Shown in pieces: positions 6,692 to 13,204 of a DNA stretch of 13,204 nucleotides (position 1 is its first letter; every line of letters starts with the position of its first letter). The position numbers and the translations under genes are program-made. The DNA is from Shewanella sp. (GTDB lineage: Bacteria; Pseudomonadota; Gammaproteobacteria; Enterobacterales; Shewanellaceae): assembly GCA_004195335.1 (NCBI GenBank), contig SDWK01000500.1, forward strand, positions 1 to 13,204, given 5' to 3'. A model generated the notes under the pieces. It saw nothing but the letters and a program-made list of their open reading frames with translations, had not been told where the DNA came from and made no database searches.

Positions 6692-8716
6692 CTAGAAACG
6701 ATAGCTTGCCGTCAAACGAAGGGCACGACCAGTTCCTGCATAATAGCCATTACCCCAGCTACTGTAATAACCGGCACTGACATATTGCTCATCGAATAGG
6801 TTATCGACGCGGAAGCTGGCAAGCCAGGCATCACGGGTGAAGTTAACCGCTAGATTAGTCAGCCAGTATGAGTCCAGCTTAGGATCGGCATTGCCATTGT
6901 CACCTTCGATGAAACGCTCACCGGTATACACTAATTCGGTAAACACCTGCCAGTTTTGATTGGCATCGATACTGAAGTAACCGCGCCCCGTGTGCTCAGC
7001 CACCCAAGAGAGTTGCTTACCTTCATTAATGCCTTCGGTAAACTCGGCATCGATATAGTTATACTCGGCGCCCAATTGCACTTTATCTGTTAACTGCCAA
7101 TCCCAATCGGCACTCACGCCGTAGCGACGAGACGCATCGGCATTCACGTTGGCACCAGGCCAGCTACCACCAGTTGGGGTTTCGGCGCTCGGATCGAATA
7201 CGATTTCATCTTCAAGATCTAAACGGTATGCACTCAAACGTAGCGTGTGAGACTTAGGGTTCCAGTCCCAGCCGGCTTCGTATGAGCGACCCGTCTGCGG
7301 CTTGAGGCCAACAACACTGGCAGGTGTATAAGCTTGCTCATCGACCTTAGCGAAGCGGAAGTTATCATCGGCGCGCAGATAGAATCTGTGAGCAGTGCTC
7401 GGACGATAGTTAAGACCCAATTCGAAGGCGTGAGCATCTTGATCTAACTCAACACCCTCGGGGTATGATTTAGGATCAGCCAGTTCATCAGTCACTTCTG
7501 CATAGCGACCACCCACCACATAACTCAAGCTCTTCGATAATGGTACCGTCGCTTGCACATAGGCACTGGCTTGCTTCTGAACATTACCACGACCATTGCT
7601 AAATTCAGACTCTCCACGACTCAGATCGATACCGGTGACGATATTCAGCTCACCCTTTTCAGTTGCTATGTTCGCGACAACTTTAGGTGTAAATTCTAAT
7701 AATGAGCGTGTATCTCTTCTCGACGTACCCCAATCATTAAGGCCTGTAATTAGGGTGTCAGAGTAATTTAGGTCTGCACCAATCGACCATTCATCATTCA
7801 ACTGGTGCTTATACCCACTCCGTGCAGCCGTCGTCATCTCATGCATATAGCTATCATATGCACCTGGTGACGTAGCATTCGACTGACGAGGATCATCTTT
7901 AATCTGATCGTCGGTCAGTGCCCCTGCCAACTCACGATCGTTGCTGTAATGGCTGCCCTCAACGAAAAAGTCCTGTTGCTCATCGGCATATTGCAGACGA
8001 CCTAATACAGACGAGGTCTTGTTGGCATTGTGCTCACGATAGTTATCACCTTGGTTGTAACTCGCCGCACCGTAGTAACGCCAGGTATCACTGATAGCGC
8101 CTGAGATATCACCTTTACCTTCATAGGTATCAAAGCTGCCACCAGACACTTGAATGCCACCACCCGAGCTGTTTGGCGCCTTGGTGATGATATTAATCAC
8201 ACCGCCTACCGCCTGATCGCCATAGAGTACACCGGCACTGCCAGATAATATTTCGACGCGCTCTATCTGATTGAGTGGGATGGCATTGATACTTGGCGCC
8301 GCAATATCGATATTATTCAAACGACGTCCATCGACTAAGATCAGCGTGTTGTTAGCCGCTTGGCTGGCAGAAAATCCACGCATAGCGAACACAGCGCCGG
8401 AATTCGAGTCAGAGATCTGGATGCCACTCTGGCCACGCAGAACTTCGGTCAAAGTCGTCGCGCCGCTCATCTCAATGGTCGCCGCATCGATAATGTTCAC
8501 ATTCGCGGCAATGTTCAATGGCGTATTTTCACTGCGACCTATGATGGTAATCACTTCATCGACACTGCTGGTCGTGCTGTCATTTACATTGGTTTGATTT
8601 ACAGGCGAGGATTCTGCCGCGAAAGCCACAGTTGATGTTGCCGACAAGGCCAGAGCACTGCCGATTAACATGGCTAATTTTGATAAGTTGTTTGATTGTC
8701 TAGCTTGAGTACCCAT
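6692..8716 (-). CDS. btuB: TonB-dependent outer membrane receptor, BtuB type (vitamin B12 uptake)
   Basis: A 674-residue outer-membrane beta-barrel receptor powered by TonB-ExbBD. It has a signal peptide (hydrophobic core 14-33, likely cut near AFA|AES) and a TonB box (DEVITII, 53-59). The plug domain follows at about 62-180, with VLRGQSGIQI, MRGFSA, LILVDGRRL, IERVEILSGSAGVLYGDQAVGGVINIITK. The barrel ends in an aromatic residue (SYRF), as outer-membrane proteins do. It is somewhat longer than E. coli BtuB (614). The cobalamin assignment rests mainly on the B12 riboswitch in its leader; the plug alone would also fit other TonB receptors. AGGAG (8728-8732) and AAGG precede the ATG. It is probably a single-gene transcript ended by the hairpin at 6621-6648. 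A MetJ-type operator overlaps its promoter. Confidence 0.9.
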   Translation of the reverse strand: MGTQARQSNNLSKLAMLIGSALALSATSTVAFAAESSPVNQTNVNDSTTSSVDEVITIIGRSENTPLNIAANVNIIDAATIEMSGATTLTEVLRGQSGIQISDSNSGAVFAMRGFSASQAANNTLILVDGRRLNNIDIAAPSINAIPLNQIERVEILSGSAGVLYGDQAVGGVINIITKAPNSSGGGIQVSGGSFDTYEGKGDISGAISDTWRYYGAASYNQGDNYREHNANKTSSVLGRLQYADEQQDFFVEGSHYSNDRELAGALTDDQIKDDPRQSNATSPGAYDSYMHEMTTAARSGYKHQLNDEWSIGADLNYSDTLITGLNDWGTSRRDTRSLLEFTPKVVANIATEKGELNIVTGIDLSRGESEFSNGRGNVQKQASAYVQATVPLSKSLSYVVGGRYAEVTDELADPKSYPEGVELDQDAHAFELGLNYRPSTAHRFYLRADDNFRFAKVDEQAYTPASVVGLKPQTGRSYEAGWDWNPKSHTLRLSAYRLDLEDEIVFDPSAETPTGGSWPGANVNADASRRYGVSADWDWQLTDKVQLGAEYNYIDAEFTEGINEGKQLSWVAEHTGRGYFSIDANQNWQVFTELVYTGERFIEGDNGNADPKLDSYWLTNLAVNFTRDAWLASFRVDNLFDEQYVSAGYYSSWGNGYYAGTGRALRLTASYRF

Positions 8717-8769
8717 TTTACCTTTAACTCCTGAAAGGAAAACGGGGCAAAGATGTCACGACAATGCCA

Positions 8770-8787
8770 AGTTCAGTTAACTGAACT
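8770..8787 (-). promoter_or_regulatory. Perfect 18-bp palindrome in the btuB leader (candidate expression-platform hairpin)
   Basis: AGTTCAGTTAACTGAACT is perfectly self-complementary and can fold in RNA as a 7-bp stem with a UUAA loop. It lies between the B12 box (8843-8860) and the btuB Shine-Dalgarno (8728-8732). No U-run follows, so translational switching is more likely than termination. A second possible pair, ATTTCG with CGAAAT, lies at about 8804-8827. Confidence 0.45.
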
Positions 8788-8837
8788 CGATCACTCTATC
8801 GCATTTCGAGATCTGCCCGCCGAAATCTCAAAATCAT

Positions 8838-9085
8838 CTAATGGGCCGGTCTCCGGACTGAGGCTATTCGGTAAGATCATAAGACCTTTATCCGAGCAAG
8901 TAGAGGCTTTTCTAACGTCCTTCCATTATCAGTGTAATAGATAGACGCACCTCACTTTCACCTTTCACCGTTGCGGGGGCAGTGCCAGATTTTCACAGGC
9001 TTCCCGATTATCCTTTCTCTCTCACTCAAGGCGTTTGCACTAAAACTCACATCGCACCAAAAGCAGACAGAACAGGCACCACAAA
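8838..9085 (-). ncRNA. Cobalamin (AdoCbl-type) riboswitch in the btuB leader
   Basis: Read on the minus strand, the conserved landmarks occur in order. GGTGCC is at 9075-9080. GGGAA (9001-9005) is followed by CCTGTGAAAATCTGG. The invariant CCCCGCAACGGTGA lies within 8965-8979. The B12 box AGTCCGGAGACCGGCC lies within 8843-8859 and matches the family consensus AGYCMGGAGACCKGCC. In this RNA family, bound cobalamin lowers expression of the downstream gene, here btuB about 125 bases further on. The outer ends are approximate because the P1 helix was not resolved. The + strand open frame across this region is incidental. Confidence 0.95.
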
Positions 9086-9161
9086 AGATTGACAGCATAA
9101 ATCTTGTTATTGATTTGCTCTAAAACGTCTCCAGATTAACAACCGGATCACGATTGGCCGC

Positions 9162-9191
9162 ATTATAGACGTCTATACGTATAAATGTCTA
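9162..9191 (-). promoter_or_regulatory. Sigma70-type promoter of btuB
   Basis: The minus strand reads TAGACA (9186-9191; 5 of 6 to TTGACA), an 18-base spacer, then a perfect TATAAT (9162-9167). Transcription would begin near 9155, giving a leader of about 440 bases that includes the riboswitch. Confidence 0.75.
9167..9190. promoter_or_regulatory. Putative MetJ operator overlapping the btuB promoter
   Basis: Three consecutive octamers on the minus strand, AGACATTT, ATACGTAT and AGACGTCT, match the MetJ box AGACGTCT at 6, 6 and 8 of 8 positions. They cover the whole spacer and touch both promoter hexamers, the ideal position for repression. A further isolated near-match, AAACGTCT (7 of 8), lies at 9123-9130, out of phase. 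Confidence 0.72.
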
Positions 9192-9230
9192 ATATTTACG
9201 AAGAACAATAAACTTCCTATCCAGAGTCAA

Positions 9231-9962
9231 TCAACGGCTGAGTCTCAAAGGAGAGATAGCCGCCATAAATGCCCTATGATTTAACGACTCCAAAGGCGGC
9301 TTATCTGAACTGAATACGTCACCGCGTTTGGATTGATGCAACAGATAGAGATCTTCTACCCCGGAGATCGCAGTGTAATGCCCTATTTCTCCCTGCTGCA
9401 CCGAAGCTGTGCCGGTAGCCGTTAAACGGGTCGTCTTATGGGTATCGGGCATGCGGGTACAGCCTAAAATTGCACTGAATCCCTCGAGGCCATCGACTTC
9501 ATTCTCACCCAATTTAGTATAAATAACGTCACCCTCACAGGTTTCTCTGTAGGCCGTTGCCAGCGAATCGAGAAATTCTTCAGGCTGAATATTTTCACTT
9601 AACCCTTCAAAGCCCTGCACACAGAACATCGAAGACCAGGCTCTTAACTCCTGGTTTGCCGGAACAAACTCAGCGGCATACATACCGGCTTGCTGCTCAT
9701 TGAATGCAAGCTTCCACCCCTTTGGCAGATTAAAGCTAACCTGTTGACTAAAAATGGGCAATTCATGTTTGACCTCAACGCCGTCGAGAAAATTATCCAA
9801 GATTAATGCCTGACCGTTAGTGACAAGGGGAAACAGGGAAGCAGTAATAACAGAAGTGGCAATTAACGAAGTAGAAAATAGTGCCGTTTTAAACACGTGT
9901 GATAGTGACTTTCGCGACGGTCTATGACGTTTATAGGAAGTACGTTTATAGAGAAGTTTCAT
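9231..9962 (-). CDS. Hypothetical exported or membrane-anchored protein
   Basis: I do not recognise this family. The 243 residues start with a very basic stretch (K and R at 2, 6, 7, 11, 12, 14, 17, 18), followed by one hydrophobic segment (about 27-46). It is therefore either a long signal peptide, possibly cut near NGQA (49-52), or an N-terminal anchor with the rest in the periplasm. The remainder is soluble, with three cysteines and strings such as SFNLPKGWKLAF and GLEGFSAILGCTR. The ATG at 9962 was chosen because AAGGA (9971-9975) lies 8 bases upstream; an in-frame ATG at 9971 touches that same Shine-Dalgarno. It lies downstream of the nrfBCD cluster but past its terminator, so it is probably a separate unit. 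Nothing links it firmly to B12 or respiration. Confidence 0.75.
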   Translation of the reverse strand: MKLLYKRTSYKRHRPSRKSLSHVFKTALFSTSLIATSVITASLFPLVTNGQALILDNFLDGVEVKHELPIFSQQVSFNLPKGWKLAFNEQQAGMYAAEFVPANQELRAWSSMFCVQGFEGLSENIQPEEFLDSLATAYRETCEGDVIYTKLGENEVDGLEGFSAILGCTRMPDTHKTTRLTATGTASVQQGEIGHYTAISGVEDLYLLHQSKRGDVFSSDKPPLESLNHRAFMAAISPLRLSR

Positions 9963-10066
9963 ACTTATCATCCTTGATTAGCTTATGCGGTCGATCTTAC
10001 CCCGAGCATTACAAATACTCAAAGAGGTTTTCACCAAAGAGATAATAAAACAGCTTAAGCGCGCAT

Positions 10067-10094
10067 AAAAAAAGACAAGGAAACGAGTTCCTTG
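10067..10094 (-). terminator. Intrinsic terminator of the nrfBCD cluster
   Basis: CAAGGAA (10076-10082) and TTCCTTG (10088-10094) form a 7-bp stem with a 5-base loop. On the minus strand it is followed by a run of seven T (10073 to 10067). It is 155 bases past the nrfD stop; the intervening sequence 10095-10248 shows nothing else. Confidence 0.8.
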
Positions 10095-10248
10095 CCCTGT
10101 GTTCTATGCTCTATTCTCTAAAACTGGAGTTTCAAAGTAAGAACACCAATATGAGCACACCACTATTCCTTTCGCTAACCCCCCACCTAACTCTATTTAC
10201 TAACTTACTCCCCAATCACTTTCTAGCTATCAGCCACGAACTCTCTAA

Positions 10249-11190
10249 CTAGGTCCCCGTCATCTGTCCGGTATAGAGAATAAAGTTACGCAGCAATAAC
10301 ACGCCCACTAAACTGAAGCTGGCCGTCACCGCGACATAGGCAAATTTTCTATCGGCAGAGACCTTCATCCATAGGTTGAACGCCAGCGGTAGTGTCAAAC
10401 CTAAACCGACGACTCCTCCCCAAAATATCCAGCCCCAGAAGCCTTCACCCAGCGCATTAAACGCCGCAACCTGACTCTGTCCACCCGATAAGATAAGGCC
10501 GGCGAAGAAGGTAAAGAGTATCGCCATCTCAATGAGTATCATGGGGATCTCAATCCCGTGGATAAATCGCACCTCGATACCATTTGGGTTCCCTTTGAGC
10601 AATACACCGACCAGCAAGGTCGCCGCGGCTCCAGAGGAGAGACCCGATACCAAGAACAAGACTGGCAAAACAGGGTTGTTGAGCAGTGGAAACCCGATTA
10701 AGGCTGACAGCAAAAATCCGGTATAAGCGCCTAATGATAAAGATAATATGAGTAGTATTCCTGTGATCACATCTTCCCATTGCTGTAATTTAATCAAGCC
10801 TCTCGTGACTAAGCCCCAACGGCCTTCACACCACTGAACCACAGGCGTACTGAATATGGCCCCTATCCAGGCAAATAACATCAGCTGATAGACCATCAAT
10901 ACCAGCACGCCCATCGACATCACCGAAGTAGAGTTATAAAAAACCAGGATCTTCCAAAAATCGAAAGGCTTAGTGAGATCAATAACTAAAATACCTAACC
11001 CCGCACAAACCGTAACGGGCGCGATCAGGGCCGCCGCTTGAATAAATCGAGATTGATAGGCCTTTTTGCCTAACTTAAAATGTTTCAACAAGATGCCAAA
11101 AAATACCGTTCCTGCCGACAAACCAGCCAGAAACAGGTAGATAGCGATAGGCCAATGCCAGACTAATCCTTCGAAATGAAATGCACTCAT
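10249..11190 (-). CDS. nrfD: NrfD-type integral membrane quinol-oxidising subunit
   Basis: A polytopic inner-membrane protein (313 residues; E. coli NrfD 318) that takes electrons from quinol and passes them to its ferredoxin partner. It opens SAFHFEGLVWHWPIAIYLFLAGLSAG, matching the start of E. coli NrfD, and shares SVMSMGV, LGAYTGFLLSAL, LNNPVLPVLFL and SGLSSGAA. About eight membrane helices can be drawn (near 14-34, 51-71, 88-112, 143-165, 172-196, 211-233, 250-272, 282-304), as in the family. Its ATG overlaps the nrfC stop by 4 bases (ATGA), so the two are translationally coupled. It is the last gene of the cluster. Confidence 0.93.
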   Translation of the reverse strand: MSAFHFEGLVWHWPIAIYLFLAGLSAGTVFFGILLKHFKLGKKAYQSRFIQAAALIAPVTVCAGLGILVIDLTKPFDFWKILVFYNSTSVMSMGVLVLMVYQLMLFAWIGAIFSTPVVQWCEGRWGLVTRGLIKLQQWEDVITGILLILSLSLGAYTGFLLSALIGFPLLNNPVLPVLFLVSGLSSGAAATLLVGVLLKGNPNGIEVRFIHGIEIPMILIEMAILFTFFAGLILSGGQSQVAAFNALGEGFWGWIFWGGVVGLGLTLPLAFNLWMKVSADRKFAYVAVTASFSLVGVLLLRNFILYTGQMTGT

Positions 11191-11885
11191 AACACTATCT
11201 CCCCATCAATAGTCGATACATGAAACAACTTAGGGCGGGTGCCTAAATTCGTTTTAGCACGATAAGTCGGTTTCGATTTTAATGTTTTGACTAACTCAGA
11301 GTTAGGATCTCTTATATTACCAAAGACCAAGGCATGGGTCGGACACGCCTCGACGCAAGCCGGTTGTTTACCCTGCTTTAGCTGAGTCTCTTTGCAAAAA
11401 TCACACTTATCGGCCGTTTGAGTCACAGGATTAATAAATCTGACCTGATAGGGGCAAGCCGCAATGCAATACTGGCAACCGACACACTTATCAGAGTTTA
11501 CACTGACAATTCCGGTCTCGGAGTCAATGTAGGCGGCGCCCGTGGGGCACACTTTTATGCAGGGAGCGTCTTCACAATGCTGGCAAGACTTACGACTGAA
11601 ACGGTAACTCTGGTCTGGGTACTCACCAAATGGACCGGTACGATTGATCACCACCCTTGAGACGCCCTCAGGCACATTATTGACCTCACGGCAGGCATGC
11701 TCACAAGCATTGCAGCCAATACAGAGATTTTCATCGTGTACCATGGCATATTTGATGGTTTGAGTTTGGTCGACACTGACACCAGCCTCAGATTCAGCAA
11801 GTTCTCTCGCCACAGAGTAGATAGAGATCCCCGCTATCAGGGTGCCGCAACCGGTAAGAAAATGTCTTTTTGAGATATCCATCAT
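11187..11885 (-). CDS. nrfC: NrfC-type periplasmic ferredoxin with four 4Fe-4S clusters
   Basis: Electron carrier between NrfD and the pentaheme cytochrome. Counting from the ATG at 11885 (232 residues), sixteen cysteines form four cluster motifs: C55/58/61/65, C101/104/109/113, C134/137/140/144 and C161/164/177/181. Strings such as MVHDENLCIGC, EVNNVPEGVSR, KSCQHC, VGCQYCIAACPYQVRFI and TADKCDFC match E. coli NrfC closely. The N-terminus SKRHFLTG is a Tat-type signal in which the usual twin arginine is Lys-Arg. The frame opens at a GTG (11897), but GGGAG at 11891-11895 better serves the ATGs at 11885 or 11882. The latter aligns best with E. coli NrfC. Coupled to nrfD by a 4-base overlap and 11 bases after the cytochrome stop. 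Confidence 0.93.
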   Translation of the reverse strand: MMDISKRHFLTGCGTLIAGISIYSVARELAESEAGVSVDQTQTIKYAMVHDENLCIGCNACEHACREVNNVPEGVSRVVINRTGPFGEYPDQSYRFSRKSCQHCEDAPCIKVCPTGAAYIDSETGIVSVNSDKCVGCQYCIAACPYQVRFINPVTQTADKCDFCKETQLKQGKQPACVEACPTHALVFGNIRDPNSELVKTLKSKPTYRAKTNLGTRPKLFHVSTIDGEIVL

Positions 11886-11896
11886 TGATACTCCCA

Positions 11897-12367
11897 CTAT
11901 TTAACCAGATGACACTCGCGGCAGAGTTGGCTACGTTCTTGAGCCGTGCTCAACAACACAGGATCATATTCCACATGCAACTGGTGACAACTAGCGCAAT
12001 TGACCTTGTCGGCATGGACATTGTGGGTCCAGTCAGCCATGGCTAAGGTCTCATGATCATGACACTCGAGGCAGGTTCCCGTCAGCTCGCCCACTGGGGC
12101 CGCGCTATCATGTGAAAAACTGCGTATTGTCGAGTCCTTCTTGGGGTGCTTGCCTCTCTGCCCATGACAAGTCTGACACTGGATTGCAAGCGCGGTATTA
12201 GCATGTAGTCCAAACATGGCGCCATTGCGTTTATGGCATTTCATGCAGGAGTTTTGATTTATCACCAGAGTTTCATTTTGCTCTGCCTGGACGGGATATG
12301 GTGCACCCATCATGACTAAGCAGATGATTGCTGGTAACACAGGCCAATAGCGGGGTAATTTGGACAT
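11897..12367 (-). CDS. nrfB: Pentaheme c-type cytochrome, NrfB type
   Basis: A periplasmic electron carrier of 156 residues. A signal peptide (about 1-28, cut near VQA|EQ) is followed by five CxxCH heme sites at 41-45, 64-68, 99-103, 124-128 and 149-153. The string KVNCASCHQLH and the heme spacing match E. coli NrfB (188 residues, five hemes). Extra histidines (for example 55, 74, 115, 118, 131) could serve as sixth ligands. A GAGG Shine-Dalgarno lies 7 bases before the ATG. It is the first gene of a cytochrome-ferredoxin-NrfD cluster in the same order as E. coli nrfB-C-D. In E. coli NrfB feeds the nitrite reductase NrfA, which is absent here, so the acceptor is unknown; a sulfite reductase system of the Sir type also uses NrfC/D-like partners. 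I saw no clear FNR or CRP site upstream. Confidence 0.9.
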   Translation of the reverse strand: MSKLPRYWPVLPAIICLVMMGAPYPVQAEQNETLVINQNSCMKCHKRNGAMFGLHANTALAIQCQTCHGQRGKHPKKDSTIRSFSHDSAAPVGELTGTCLECHDHETLAMADWTHNVHADKVNCASCHQLHVEYDPVLLSTAQERSQLCRECHLVK

Positions 12368-12449
12368 AACTTGTCCTCACATCGATAGATGAATGCTAAA
12401 GTCTCGGTGAAATGTGGCACCAAACAGAGTCGTTCGATGCCATTATCGG

Positions 12450-12953
12450 CTATGCGACAAGCGCGGTTCTGATGAGTGCTTCATCGCAGTTCTTATCTTT
12501 ATCTAACTTGATAAACTGCACTCCTGTGTATGCCAAACACTTCTCGATAAACTCGACTTGATCGCTGGTACTCTCTTCAGGATTCATCATCACTAACTTG
12601 ACTGATGATGACTCATTATCCACGACCACATAATCGAGATGGCAGTGCTCCATATACTCCTTCACCTCGTCATGATTCTTAACGGTTTGGTCAATGTCGA
12701 CCACATTCACTAAAGAGGCATCATAGAGCACGTCGTAACGGCCTTTAGCTATGGTTTTTAATGTCTTTAAAAACTGCATGGATTGCATATCGAGCAGGTG
12801 TGGTTTGATGCTGACTTCTGTTGCTGCCATTTGTACGTCGGTTGTTTGGAAAAACTTAATACAAGTCATCACAAACGTCACGACAACTAATGGAACGATA
12901 ACAAACAGGACAAAGTACATAAATGTATAACTGAGTATGACGGTGGCGTTCAT
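12450..12953 (-). CDS. Membrane-anchored protein resembling DUF2726
   Basis: A 167-residue protein with one N-terminal membrane helix (about 6-33) and a soluble remainder. The pattern PHLLDMQSMQFLKTLKTI, then YDVLYDASLVNVVDI, then HLDYVVVD, then a final CLAYTGVQFIKL resembles DUF2726, a restriction-endonuclease-like fold often found behind a single membrane helix. At the position where such domains carry an IEL-D catalytic strand, this protein has VKLVMMNPEES, so nuclease activity looks lost. The ATG at 12953 is chosen because GGAGG (12961-12965) lies 6-7 bases upstream; the longer frame from 12992 would read through that Shine-Dalgarno. It lies 82 bases upstream of the cytochrome gene on the same strand with no terminator seen between, so co-transcription is possible. 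The family call is tentative. Confidence 0.6.
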   Translation of the reverse strand: MNATVILSYTFMYFVLFVIVPLVVVTFVMTCIKFFQTTDVQMAATEVSIKPHLLDMQSMQFLKTLKTIAKGRYDVLYDASLVNVVDIDQTVKNHDEVKEYMEHCHLDYVVVDNESSSVKLVMMNPEESTSDQVEFIEKCLAYTGVQFIKLDKDKNCDEALIRTALVA

Positions 12954-12960
12954 GATAAAC

Positions 12961-12965
12961 CTCCA
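12961..12965 (-). promoter_or_regulatory. Shine-Dalgarno that fixes the start at 12953
   Basis: GGAGG on the minus strand, 7 bases before the ATG at 12951-12953. It lies inside the longer open frame from 12992 and argues against that upstream start. Confidence 0.75.
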
Positions 12966-13204
12966 AAACATCTGTTTATATTTAGTTTGCAATTAAGTAT
13001 TGCTCTCAAATTGAAATATATGCAATTATTTTCACCACTTAATAACAAAAACAAACCCATGGTCATATTATCAAATAAAGATATTATTCATTACAGATAA
13101 TCAGCAGTTAAATATAACAGTTCCACATATTAGATATCTAACAACTGACTTAAAAAAAGAGATTAAAAACAACGAGATAAACTCCACAGAAAAGAGTCAC
13201 CAAT
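12966..13204. other. AT-rich upstream region of the DUF2726-like gene
   Basis: No gene seen. It is much more AT-rich than the rest of the window and contains the perfect palindrome TTAGATATCTAA (13130-13141). Many TATAAT-like strings make the promoter ambiguous. Confidence 0.4.

Noticed and set aside
8271..8597. 108-codon + strand open frame
   Set aside because: It is antisense to the well-supported plug domain of btuB and resembles no known protein.
8753..8944. 63-codon + strand open frame
   Set aside because: It lies antisense to the cobalamin riboswitch core, whose conserved motifs explain the sequence.
11844..11861. LTGC in NrfC as a lipobox
   Set aside because: The Cys comes directly after the KRHF motif with no hydrophobic stretch before it, so it cannot be a lipoprotein cleavage site.
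12368..12449. FNR or CRP site before the pentaheme cytochrome gene
   Set aside because: No string close to TTGAT-N4-ATCAA or TGTGA-N6-TCACA was found.
1..13204. CRISPR array, IS element, tRNA or phage genes
   Set aside because: No regularly spaced identical repeats, transposase motifs, tRNA-like folds or phage proteins were seen.

Overview
The window looks like chromosomal DNA of a marine gammaproteobacterium, most probably Shewanella or a close relative (inference). The reasons are a divergent metE-metR pair, MetJ-type operators, a B12 riboswitch on a TonB receptor gene, an nrfBCD-type respiratory module, and short degenerate repeats scattered between genes. No IS element, integrase, tRNA, rRNA or CRISPR array was seen.

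Layout. The + strand opens with the C-terminal part of an FMN-binding glutamate synthase family protein (2-802), which converges on metE (965-3262, -). metE is divergent from its activator gene metR (3479-4384, +). The shared control region holds two near-identical MetR-type boxes and a tandem MetJ-type operator. A bidirectional terminator separates metR from a convergent gene for a degenerate HDOD-domain protein (4729-5457, -). Next come a lipoprotein SGNH hydrolase of the TesA/arylesterase group (5844-6449, -) and a BtuB-type TonB-dependent receptor (6692-8716, -). The receptor gene has its own terminator, a long leader with a clear cobalamin riboswitch, and a sigma70-like promoter overlapped by a three-unit MetJ operator. 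Further right are an unrecognised exported or membrane-anchored protein (9231-9962, -), an nrfBCD cluster (10249-12367, -) with its own terminator, and a membrane-anchored protein resembling DUF2726 (12450-12953, -).

How the genes work together. The left and centre form a methionine/B12 theme. MetE is the B12-independent methionine synthase and MetR its homocysteine-responsive activator. BtuB imports the B12 that would let a cell use MetH instead. MetJ-like sites before both metR and btuB suggest that one SAM-sensing repressor controls both branches, while the riboswitch adds B12 feedback on btuB only. The right side encodes a quinol-to-periplasm electron chain: NrfD in the membrane, the four-cluster ferredoxin NrfC, and the pentaheme cytochrome NrfB. 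No terminal reductase (NrfA or other) lies beside it.

The most interesting observations are the stacked MetJ operator, promoter and riboswitch on btuB; the orphan nrfBCD set; and a recurring GTAGCTCGAACCT-like repeat at the 3' ends of several genes.
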